A stretch of 64,000 nucleotides of DNA from Nitrospira sp. Ga0074138 (GTDB lineage Bacteria; Nitrospirota; Nitrospiria; Nitrospirales; Nitrospiraceae): the NCBI GenBank assembly GCA_001464735.1, contig LNDU01000042.1, forward strand, positions 1-64,000, read 5' to 3'. The notes beneath the pieces were generated by a model, which was not told the DNA's origin, ran no database searches, and worked only from the letters and a program-made list of their open reading frames with translations. The position numbers and the translations under genes were made by a program. Below are positions 1-6,366 of this stretch, piece by piece; positions within the stretch are counted from its first letter, which is position 1; each line of letters starts with the position of its first letter.

Positions 1-865
1 CCGTTCGAATCATGTTGGAATAGTTGATCGTTTGGTCCACGACCAGCGAAAATTCATAGTCGCCTTCGACGACATAGGCTCCTTGCTCGCCGGGGTCCGG
101 TGTGGGACATTTTTTGGCATAGCCGCCATTGATGAGCGAGAAGCCTTTACGGTCGCCGGCGGTGTCTGGCCTATTTCCTTCCTCAATTCTCCACTCGCGC
201 GACTTCCTGCCAACCGCATCGGGAGGGATTGGGACGTTCACCGAGCCTTGTGTGATGGTATACCCCTCCCGTTCACTTCCTGGCGCCATCGCCTGCGCGA
301 GTTGAATGGACAACTGGGGTGGCCCCGAGGCCAACAAGAGGTGAGGTGCATGAAGGGGCTCGTCAAAGCGGCTTTTTCGTGCGGCCCCTGGCGAGGGACA
401 ATTGGCAACACTAGGGCCGAGTTGGGCTTTAAAGTTGTCAAACAATTGCTGATCCAAGGATCGCGCAATAGACTCCGCCTGAGCGCCAAGCAATTTCTTG
501 AACGCTTGACCGTCTTCCCCTGCGAAGAGTTGTGTACTGCCAAGGCCATGAACAATTTTCGACAAGGCTTCACAGGGGTTTTTGACGTTTGTAAATAGTT
601 GCAGCGACTCCGGGTTAACCGGCACTCTCTTCCATTCGCCCTTTTCATTCGGTCCCGGTTCGAGCGGGGGTAACTGAATTGACGATGGGCCCTGTTCTGC
701 CGGTTTCGCAACCGACGCGGATGGTGCGCTGGGTGGCGCGGACGGTGTTGTGTACACTCTCTTGGGGTCGTATTCGGGCGGATTCGAAGACGGCAGGTGC
801 TTGTCTCCGCCGCAACTGGTTAGAAGGATCGTGACAAGGAGCATCAGAAGGAGGCTGGCTGGCAT
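1..865 (-). CDS. Putative lipoprotein, C-terminus beyond the window
   Basis: An open frame of 288 codons runs from an ATG at 865 to the left edge without a stop. The N-terminus is a clear lipoprotein signal: a hydrophobic stretch followed by the lipobox LLTSC, with the modified Cys at residue 18. A Ser/Pro-rich linker follows (residues about 25-70), then a globular part with scattered Cys residues. A GGGAG ribosome site lies about 8 nt upstream of the ATG. It is divergent from the TraT-like genes. I do not recognise the family. The lipobox implies membrane anchoring on the periplasmic side. Its length and function cannot be completed from this window. Confidence 0.75.
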   Translation of the reverse strand, partial: MPASLLLMLLVTILLTSCGGDKHLPSSNPPEYDPKRVYTTPSAPPSAPSASVAKPAEQGPSSIQLPPLEPGPNEKGEWKRVPVNPESLQLFTNVKNPCEALSKIVHGLGSTQLFAGEDGQAFKKLLGAQAESIARSLDQQLFDNFKAQLGPSVANCPSPGAARKSRFDEPLHAPHLLLASGPPQLSIQLAQAMAPGSEREGYTITQGSVNVPIPPDAVGRKSREWRIEEGNRPDTAGDRKGFSLINGGYAKKCPTPDPGEQGAYVVEGDYEFSLVVDQTINYSNMIRT

Positions 866-982
866 TCGCGGTCTCCCGGTGAAGGACTACCAACGATTGG
901 AATGGCCGCCATGCTAGCCCAGGCACCTGGGTTCTTCAAGTAATCCTGAGGGAATACCTTCCATTTACTGACAGCATGGGCG

Positions 983-1012
983 TTGCTATTCAACCGTGCT
1001 CTTGCGTACAAT
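983..1012 (+). promoter_or_regulatory. Sigma-70-like promoter for the TraT-like pair
   Basis: TTGCTA (983-988) and TACAAT (1007-1012) are separated by 18 bp. A transcript would start near 1019. This argues against an upstream in-frame ATG at 976 and supports the ATG at 1039 as the start of the first TraT-like gene. Confidence 0.5.
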
Positions 1013-1038
1013 CCCGTCGATTTTCTTGTGAGGTGTCG

Positions 1039-1737
1039 ATGCGATACCTGGCATTTTCCCTTCTCTTCCTATTGCCGCTCACCGCATACGCCGGCAATAT
1101 CAAAGACACCGATCTCATTAGCAGTAACAACTTCTTTCTGCCGCCGAGTACCCAGAAGACCGTCTTCATCCAGGCCCGGAACTCTTCCGATAACCAAGAA
1201 GTCTCACTGCACGATCTGGGCGCCCGGCTGAGCGCCAAGGGCTATCAGATTGTGAATGATCCGGACGGCGCACATTACGTCCTGCTGGCCAACATCGTCT
1301 ATTGCAACATTACGAAGCCGGAGATGCCGGTTGAGGCGATGGTAGCGAGTGGCTATGGATCCGCGTTCAACTCGGCGATGGGCGCCATGCAAGGCCTCAC
1401 CAGTATGGCGAGTATGGCGGGACCCTACGGGGCGATGGGCGGTGCGGCAGCCTCAATGGGGTTGAGCGCGATCCAAGGCATCGGTGATCTCTTCAGTTCT
1501 TCGTCATCTGCTCCCAAAATGCCGGACGACGTGAACTATGCATGCGTGGCGGACATCCAGATTACCGAGCAGAGGACCGTGCCAGTCCCCAGCGGAATGA
1601 AGACAGGAACAGGCGAGGAGCCCGGCGTGTACCAAACCAGACTGGCCGCCGATGTGCATCAGAAAAAGCTGAATGAGGAAGAAGCCACACCATTGCTACA
1701 ACAGAAGCTGAGCGCCGCTGTAGCCGGAAATTTTTAG
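1039..1737 (+). CDS. TraT-family exported protein (first copy)
   Basis: A 232-aa protein resembling TraT, the plasmid surface-exclusion and complement-resistance protein. Family-like stretches are KTVFIQARNSSD, the KGYQIVNDPD segment, and DDVNYACVADIQI near residue 165. The N-terminus is a cleavable signal peptide ending around Ala18 (LTAYA). Unlike classical TraT it has no lipobox Cys. The middle (residues about 95-145) is Gly/Ala/Met/Ser-rich, like the membrane-inserting part of TraT. The start at 1039 has GAGGTG just upstream. It is followed after 2 nt by a paralogue. No other transfer genes are nearby, so an outer-membrane role is more likely than conjugation. Confidence 0.8.
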   Translation: MRYLAFSLLFLLPLTAYAGNIKDTDLISSNNFFLPPSTQKTVFIQARNSSDNQEVSLHDLGARLSAKGYQIVNDPDGAHYVLLANIVYCNITKPEMPVEAMVASGYGSAFNSAMGAMQGLTSMASMAGPYGAMGGAAASMGLSAIQGIGDLFSSSSSAPKMPDDVNYACVADIQITEQRTVPVPSGMKTGTGEEPGVYQTRLAADVHQKKLNEEEATPLLQQKLSAAVAGNF

Positions 1738-1739
1738 CC

Positions 1740-2510
1740 ATGCCTTCGCATAATCGCCTCACGCCTTACCCCTTACTCCTTACGATCTTGTTGTTGCTCG
1801 CACTGACCACCGGTTGTTCCAACATCATCCGATCCGGCCTCATGAACAGCAATACGGTCTTTCTCGATCCCAGCATGCAGCGCACGGCCCATCTCCAACT
1901 ACGAAATATTTCAGAGAACCAACAGGTTACTCTCACCGACATTCAGACCAAGCTGACCACCAAAGGCTACCAAGTATCTGCCGATCCCCAACAAGCCAAT
2001 TATTGGATTCAGGCCAAGGTGGTCTATTGTCATAAAGCCGCAGAGGGCGTGACGCCCGAGCAGGTGGCGAAGGCCGGATTTGGAGCCGGTGTCAGCAGTG
2101 GGGGAACCGTTATGGCCTCGGTCAATGCAATCGGCGGTGATCCCTCTATGAGTATGGCTGGCATGAGCGGGATGCCAATGGGTGGAGGCATGCCGGACAT
2201 GAGTGCCATGATGAGGCAGGCCATGGCCATGAGCGGCGGAGGCGCGGGTTTTGGCGGGATGCCCGGTATGCAGATGCAGCAAGCTCCGAAAGAGGATGGA
2301 GTGACCTATCTCTGTGTGACGGATGTGCAAATCACTGATCGCAAAATGGGGAAACCGCTTGGCCAGCCGGTCGGCGGTCAAGCCGTAGCCGGTCCGAAAG
2401 TGCAGCAGATGCGGATGGTGGGCCACGTGCGGCAAAAATCCATCGACATTCACGAAGCCACCCCAATCGTCCAAGAGAAAATCGCCACCGGGATTGCGGG
2501 ACTGTTCTAG
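1740..2510 (+). CDS. TraT-family lipoprotein (second copy)
   Basis: A 256-aa paralogue of the preceding gene, starting 2 nt after its stop. It has a real lipobox, LTTGC, with Cys26, so it should be an outer-membrane lipoprotein like classical TraT. Shared family segments are the 'RTAHLQLRNISENQQV' region, the KGYQVSADPQQANYWIQAKV region and a C-terminal VTYLCVTDVQI segment. Residues about 135-185 form a striking Met/Gly-rich insert (repeated MSM, GMP, GGG and MQMQ units) much longer than in the first copy. One lipidated and one non-lipidated TraT-like protein in tandem could form a mixed outer-membrane oligomer; that is inference. Confidence 0.82.
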   Translation: MPSHNRLTPYPLLLTILLLLALTTGCSNIIRSGLMNSNTVFLDPSMQRTAHLQLRNISENQQVTLTDIQTKLTTKGYQVSADPQQANYWIQAKVVYCHKAAEGVTPEQVAKAGFGAGVSSGGTVMASVNAIGGDPSMSMAGMSGMPMGGGMPDMSAMMRQAMAMSGGGAGFGGMPGMQMQQAPKEDGVTYLCVTDVQITDRKMGKPLGQPVGGQAVAGPKVQQMRMVGHVRQKSIDIHEATPIVQEKIATGIAGLF

Positions 2511-2556
2511 TTCAAGTTCTTCGATTCCAGTAGTGGCAGCGGGTTGCTTTCTACCA

Positions 2557-2732
2557 ATGGGGATTTCCTATGCTCCGCATAGCGGGGCCAAGACCGAAAC
2601 AATCGAGGACCGGCGGGTGTCCGTATTTCAGTGAATGGTATGTGGGCCTATGCTGAGAGCTACACCGGACAGCCGGTCCACAACCCTGGTTATTCCGCGC
2701 CTGCCGGTGAGCTGCGGGGCCATTGGACCTAG
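2557..2732 (+). pseudogene. Small gene apparently broken by a one-base frameshift
   Basis: An ATG at 2557 opens 25 coding-like codons ending RRVSVFQ and then a TGA at 2632-2634. In the next frame, beginning at that point, 34 further codons read NGMWAYAESYTGQP and then NPGYSAPAGELRGHWT, stopping at TAG 2730-2732. One inserted base between the CAG codon and the TGA would fuse both halves into one protein of about 60 residues. I do not recognise the family. The alternative is two unrelated chance frames, but the aromatic/Pro/Gly composition looks like protein. Confidence 0.4.
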
Positions 2733-3473
2733 ATGACTATGCTTCCGGCTTTTGCGCGCCGTTCTGAACTCCAGGCGAGAACGGAGGTGGAGAAAGTCCT
2801 GGCGTTTGCCTACTACTCAGCCAAGACGACGAAACAGGAACACTTTTCAGCAAATGACATCACGCGTTGGTTCATCGATGCAAGATTGCATCAGCCGAAC
2901 ATGTCTCGTCTGCTGAAGAGCCTCAAGGCGTCTCGATTGGTTGTACAAGACAAAACAAATGGAACATTCCGCCTTCATGCCCGTGCTGACCAGCAGCTTT
3001 CCAAGGCATATGACGAGCTACTACACGCTGAGACAGATGAAGAGATTGTTCATAGCGATACACTTTTGCCAGTTTCAGTTACAGCCAGTACTCGAGGATA
3101 CATCGAGTCCCTAGCTGCGCAGATCAATGCGGCCTATGAAACAAACGTTTTCGACGGATGCGCGTTGCTGATGCGGCGTCTAATTGAGATATGCCTCATT
3201 CACGCGTTTGAGCATTCTGCACCGACGTTGAATATAAAAAAACCGGATGGACAGTACGTTGACTTAGCTGAGCTCATCAGTCATGCAAAGGGAAACTCCT
3301 CGCTGTCATTGTCGAAAGGCACGAAGGCGTGCTTGGATGATTTTCGCGTACTAGGGAACTTCTCGGCGCATAAGATCTACTACAACGCGAAGCGCGCTGA
3401 TATCAAACGTGTCATCTTTGAGTATAGAGCCGCAATCGAAGAGCTTCTGTATAAGGCAGGTCTGAAGAAGTAA
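2733..3473 (+). CDS. Winged-helix/DUF4145-like protein
   Basis: A 246-aa protein in two parts. Residues about 20-95 look like a winged-helix domain (the AYYSAK start, then HQPNMSRLLKSLKASRLVV as the recognition helix and wing). Residues about 120-240 resemble DUF4145/HEPN-like helical domains: a conserved LLMRRLIEICL helix and the LGNFSAHKIYY motif, matching the 'LGN..AH' signature of that family. It is followed 11 nt later by a gene whose C-terminus carries a similar winged helix, so the two probably work as a pair. The start has no obvious ribosome site and follows the stop of the broken gene before it. The function is unknown; a defence or toxin-like role is inference. Confidence 0.65.
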   Translation: MTMLPAFARRSELQARTEVEKVLAFAYYSAKTTKQEHFSANDITRWFIDARLHQPNMSRLLKSLKASRLVVQDKTNGTFRLHARADQQLSKAYDELLHAETDEEIVHSDTLLPVSVTASTRGYIESLAAQINAAYETNVFDGCALLMRRLIEICLIHAFEHSAPTLNIKKPDGQYVDLAELISHAKGNSSLSLSKGTKACLDDFRVLGNFSAHKIYYNAKRADIKRVIFEYRAAIEELLYKAGLKK

Positions 3474-3484
3474 AAGGAGATCAA

Positions 3485-4006
3485 ATGGAAGCAACCAAAG
3501 TCCGCATTAATCTCCGAACGGGAGAGATCGAATTGGAGGGATCGGAAACGTTCGTTGCAGATCAACTCGGCAAGCTCGCAGAGGTTGCGGATCTCATCGC
3601 TAGTTTATCAGCACCAAGTGGCTCAGAGACGTCTGATGATAGCGATGAAGAGAACCTTGATCTAGTGGAAGTGGAAGAAGCCGCAGCAAAGCAGGCCGAC
3701 AAAACAATCTCGGTTCCAGCCTCCTTCGGCGAATGGCTGCACAAATTCAAAAGCGGTCTATCGGATTAGGATAAGGCGTTGTTGACCGCATATTACGTTC
3801 AGTCTCAATCACACACGAATGATTTCAAGACTTCCAATGTCAACAAGGCTTTGAAGGACCATAGCATAAAGCTAGCGAATCCATCCGAGACGATTCGTCG
3901 TCTTGGAGTGAAGAAGTATCTATTCCAAACGCGCAAGATCGGAAAGCTACGATTCATGAGAGTCTCAGCGGATGGACTCGAAGAACTCCGGCGGCAGCTC
4001 GCATAA
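3485..4006 (+). pseudogene. Winged-helix partner gene interrupted by an in-frame amber codon
   Basis: One reading frame of 174 codon positions is interrupted only by TAG at 3767-3769. The first part (94 aa) starts MEATKVRINLRTGEIELEG after a strong AAGGAG site, continues through an acidic linker and ends KFKSGLSD. The second part continues in the same frame as DKALLTAYYVQ and is a winged-helix domain resembling residues about 20-95 of the upstream protein. No new ribosome site precedes the TTG at 3779. The simplest reading is one protein truncated by a point mutation. Suppression, or separate translation of the second part, cannot be excluded. Confidence 0.6.
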
Positions 4007-4071
4007 GTCCATCCATGCGTTCCAGCCGATCGGGCGTAAGACGCGCTTCTGCTGAACGCAGGCGTTGGAAC
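4007..4071 (+). other. attC-like imperfect palindrome (weak)
   Basis: It begins directly after the stop codon at 4004-4006. GTCCATC (4007-4013) is one base from the integron box RYYYAAC. GCGTTCCAGC (4017-4026) pairs with GCTGAACGC (4051-4059) leaving one bulged base. The end reads GCGTTGGAAC (4062-4071), close to the GTTRRRY core. Position, size (65 bp) and bulge fit a cassette attC, but both core boxes are imperfect and no integrase gene is seen. Confidence 0.25.
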
Positions 4072-4090
4072 TGAAAGGAAAGAGAGCAGC

Positions 4091-4576
4091 ATGCCTGTAG
4101 ATACTTTCTTTTCATCGAGTCTTATTGGTTGGGTTACGCTTGTCACGGCTCCGGTTGCGGCGCTGTGGGCGCTCATCAACTTTCGCCGAAGCAATCGGAA
4201 CAAAGCTGCAGAGCTATTGCTAACGATTGAGAAAGAGTATTCCCGTCAGATCCCCGCACTTCTGCAAATAGAGAACTTGGCTGACTACAAAAAACATTTC
4301 GCGAAAGCGATTAAAAAATCCATTTACGAAGAATGTGGGCCCTATACGCGTGAAGAGTCTCAGGCAATCGATCAACTGGAAGCTGCTTTACGACATTTTT
4401 TTGAAGTGATATCGGGGTCACTTCTTGACGTTGCACTCCCTTCGGCAAATCAAGCGGGAGAGCCGGGCAAACTCAAGAACTTCCCACCAGCTTCGCTTTC
4501 CCGCGCCCCGGTCAACGCGGTTGCTAGGATTTCCGCCTCGCATCCGTCTGATATTTCGTATATATTCTCCACATGA
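4091..4576 (+). CDS. Small membrane-anchored protein of unknown function
   Basis: A 161-aa protein with one N-terminal transmembrane segment (residues about 10-30, LIGWVTLVTAPVAALWALIN) and a helical cytoplasmic region to about residue 108 (LLTIEKEY, LEAALRHFF), recalling DUF4760-type proteins. After residue 110 the sequence becomes Pro/Ala/Ser-rich and loses the helical pattern, so the original C-terminus may have been replaced by recombination. AAAGGAAAGAG provides a ribosome site. Its stop overlaps the mntA start (ATGA), so it is probably cotranscribed with the toxin-antitoxin pair. No function is assigned. Confidence 0.5.
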   Translation: MPVDTFFSSSLIGWVTLVTAPVAALWALINFRRSNRNKAAELLLTIEKEYSRQIPALLQIENLADYKKHFAKAIKKSIYEECGPYTREESQAIDQLEAALRHFFEVISGSLLDVALPSANQAGEPGKLKNFPPASLSRAPVNAVARISASHPSDISYIFST

Positions 4577-4890
4577 GCACAATTTCCCTCACCCGTGACG
4601 AAGCGATCCGGCGGCTTCACACCGTTGAGTCCAAGATTCGGAGCCTTGGTGTTCGTCGGCTGGCGCTCTTCGGGTCCGTGCTTCGTAACGAGGCTCGCCC
4701 CGACAGTGATGTTGATGTGCTTGTCGAGTTCGCTCCGAATGAGAAGACATTCGATCGCTTCATGGCGCTAGCGGATCTGCTTGAAGACACGTTGCAGCAC
4801 CGGGTGGAAGTGATCACTACAGAGTCACTCTCACCGTTTATCGGGCCACACATCTTGGCCGAGGCAACGGATGTCCTTCGAGCCGCATGA
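4573..4890 (+). CDS. mntA: MntA-type minimal nucleotidyltransferase (antitoxin)
   Basis: A 105-aa minimal nucleotidyltransferase. The signature is GSVLRNEARPDSDVDVLVEF at residues about 35-54, with the GS motif and the DxD metal-binding pair. In characterised MntA/HepT systems this enzyme adds AMP to the HEPN toxin and neutralises it. The start overlaps the previous stop by 4 nt, and the gene overlaps hepT by 20 nt, so translation is coupled. The catalytic motif is intact, so the antitoxin should be active. Confidence 0.88.
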   Translation: MSTISLTRDEAIRRLHTVESKIRSLGVRRLALFGSVLRNEARPDSDVDVLVEFAPNEKTFDRFMALADLLEDTLQHRVEVITTESLSPFIGPHILAEATDVLRAA

Positions 4891-5215
4891 CTATCTGCGG
4901 CATATTCTCGCGGAAGTCGAGTACCTCCTCGATCAGAGTCGGACTCTCACCTATGAGCGATTTGTGGTCGATCAGACGCTGCGACGTGCGTTCGTGCGCA
5001 GCTTGGAAATTATCGGCGAAGCAGTGAAGAACCTGCCTACTGAGTTCCGGGTATCGCATCCCGAGGTGGCGTGGCGTCCGATGGCTCAGATGCGTGATCG
5101 CCTGATCCATAGTTACTTTGGAGTGGATTATCAGCTGGTATGGGATGTGGTGTCCGAGAAACTTCCGGAACTAAAACGTAGCATCCAACGGATTATTGAT
5201 TCACAACAAGCTTAG
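4871..5215 (+). CDS. hepT: HepT-like HEPN ribonuclease toxin (DUF86)
   Basis: A 114-aa all-helical DUF86 protein. The HEPN catalytic motif RX4HXY is visible as RDRLIHSY near residues 78-85, and the Tyr is the residue AMPylated by MntA in studied pairs. A GEAVKNLP segment precedes it, as in the family. It overlaps the end of mntA, with GAGG upstream of its ATG. The toxin acts as an RNase in the cytoplasm. Both partners look intact, unlike the hicBA pair 0.6 kb downstream. Confidence 0.88.
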   Translation: MSFEPHDYLRHILAEVEYLLDQSRTLTYERFVVDQTLRRAFVRSLEIIGEAVKNLPTEFRVSHPEVAWRPMAQMRDRLIHSYFGVDYQLVWDVVSEKLPELKRSIQRIIDSQQA

Positions 5216-5312
5216 CCATCAGGTTGAAAGAAAGGTGGAATGGCGCGCCGCTCACTCGAACCGTTGGCCAGCGCGTCACACAATCTCCATCTTTGTAGGA
5301 GGCAGCGACATC

Positions 5313-5756
5313 ATGAGCGTTCAACCCTTTGTCTTGAGACCCGATCAGCATGAGCCTGCGTTGAATGTGGTCGGAACACAGGTGACTGTGTTGGCGTCCA
5401 ACGCGGCAACGCAAAGTTATGGGATCACCTTGCAGCAGGGCGAAGAGGGAACAGGCCCGCCGCCGCACAGTCACGATTGGGACGAAGCTTTCTACGTCCT
5501 GAAAGGTGAGATTCACTTTCTCTGCGACGGGAACGTCTATGCCTGTGCCGTGGGGACTCTCGTGCACATTCCCGGTGGAACCGTGCATGGCTTTCGCTAT
5601 GGAAGTGGCGGCGGTCAGATGCTTGAGATTACGGGGGCCGGCGCGTTAGCGGCTCAGATGTTCACAGCCATCGACAAGGAGATTCCCTCCGGACCGCCGG
5701 ATGTACCAAAGCTGCTTGATGTGCTCAGGCGCAATGGAGTAACCGTTGCGGTGTGA
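5313..5756 (+). CDS. Cupin-domain protein
   Basis: A 147-aa single-domain cupin. The first cupin motif is PPPHSHDWDEAFYVLKGE (residues about 50-67), with two His and a Glu as candidate metal ligands. The second motif, HIPGGTVHGF, adds a His. The ATG at 5313 has AGGAGG about 11 nt upstream; a longer in-frame start at 5196 would overlap hepT and is less likely. Proteins of this type are often quercetinase-like dioxygenases or sugar isomerases, and the substrate here cannot be told. It stands alone between two toxin-antitoxin loci. Confidence 0.8.
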   Translation: MSVQPFVLRPDQHEPALNVVGTQVTVLASNAATQSYGITLQQGEEGTGPPPHSHDWDEAFYVLKGEIHFLCDGNVYACAVGTLVHIPGGTVHGFRYGSGGGQMLEITGAGALAAQMFTAIDKEIPSGPPDVPKLLDVLRRNGVTVAV

Positions 5757-5776
5757 CCGGGGAGAAGGCTTACGAA

Positions 5777-5962
5777 CTAAGGCTTGGGTATTTTTAGATC
5801 CTTGCAGATTTTGTTTGCCAGATGATTGGTGACTTCAGTGTGGCGAGGCACGGCTGAGCGAGTATTCAGAGAAGGGTGATGTCACCAGGAGTGCTTCGCT
5901 CCTTCGCGCAACAACTCGCATCCATGTTGCCGTAAATGCCGAAGCAGCTCCTCACGTTTCAT
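5777..5962 (-). pseudogene. hicA: HicA toxin gene with an in-frame TGA
   Basis: The frame from ATG 5962 reads like HicA: MKREELLRHLRQHGCELLRE, then GAKHSW, a TGA at 5882-5884, then HHPSLNTRSAVPRH, then LANKICKDLKIPKP and TAG at 5777. The catalytic His of HicA is in the 'GxxH' segment just before the stop, while the conserved SAVPRH and KICKDL parts lie after it. In relatives the interrupted position is usually aromatic, so a TGG to TGA change is likely. The ATG overlaps the hicB stop (ATGA). The toxin should be truncated at 26 residues and inactive. Confidence 0.75.
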
Positions 5963-6171
5963 ACCGCGATAGAGGCTTCCTCAAAATTTCCACCGGCGGC
6001 CCCTAATGCTTCCTGACGATTGAGTTCCAGTGCTTCCCGGAGTGTGACTCGGAGCGTTTCCACTAAAGCCTCTCGGCTAGGTTCCTGGCAATTCACACCT
6101 GGTACTTCTTCGATCCAACCGATCCACCACCCGGCATCTTGTTTGATCACAGCCGTATAGTTCTGTTGCAT
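5959..6171 (-). CDS. hicB: HicB-like antitoxin
   Basis: A 70-aa HicB-type protein with the characteristic partial RNase H-like fold sequence: YTAVIKQDAGWWIGWIEEVPG, then a TREEAL-like helix (ALVETLRVTLREALELN). It lacks a DNA-binding C-terminal extension. GGAGGG lies 6 nt upstream of the ATG. It precedes the inactivated hicA, the order seen in a subset of HicAB loci. An intact antitoxin beside a broken toxin is the usual product of toxin decay. Confidence 0.8.
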   Translation of the reverse strand: MQQNYTAVIKQDAGWWIGWIEEVPGVNCQEPSREALVETLRVTLREALELNRQEALGAAGGNFEEASIAV

Positions 6172-6225
6172 GAGGGCCCTCCGCTGTAGACGAAACCCCT
6201 GGGTATTACATTGAGCCTATGGAAA

Positions 6226-6301
6226 GGTACGGGGATCGTGCATTGCTTGTCAATGTAACATCGTCGGGCTGATTTAATCTCATTCGTTCGATCCCCATAC
6301 C
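6226..6301. repeat. 76-bp region bounded by a 13-bp inverted repeat
   Basis: GGTACGGGGATCG (6226-6238) and CGATCCCCATACC (6289-6301) match as inverted copies at 12 of 13 positions. Between them CATTG-CTTGT-CAATG (6241-6255) forms a smaller hairpin. It lies between hicB and tldD, which diverge. It could be a palindromic repeat element or a structured leader; a tldD promoter may overlap its right end. Confidence 0.5.
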
Positions 6302-6366
6302 CTCACCGTTTTGCTTCCCACCTGTTATACTGTCCCATCCCGTCATTCAATTTGAGAGTGATCGCT

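Noticed and set aside
32..598. 188-codon plus-strand open frame at the left edge
   Set aside because: It is antisense to the lipoprotein gene, which has a lipobox and ribosome site.
976..1038. Upstream in-frame start for the first TraT-like gene
   Set aside because: It would precede the predicted promoter -10 and add residues before a good signal peptide.
1911..2474. His-rich open frame antisense to the second TraT-like gene
   Set aside because: The His-richness is the reverse complement of Met/Gly codons in the real gene.
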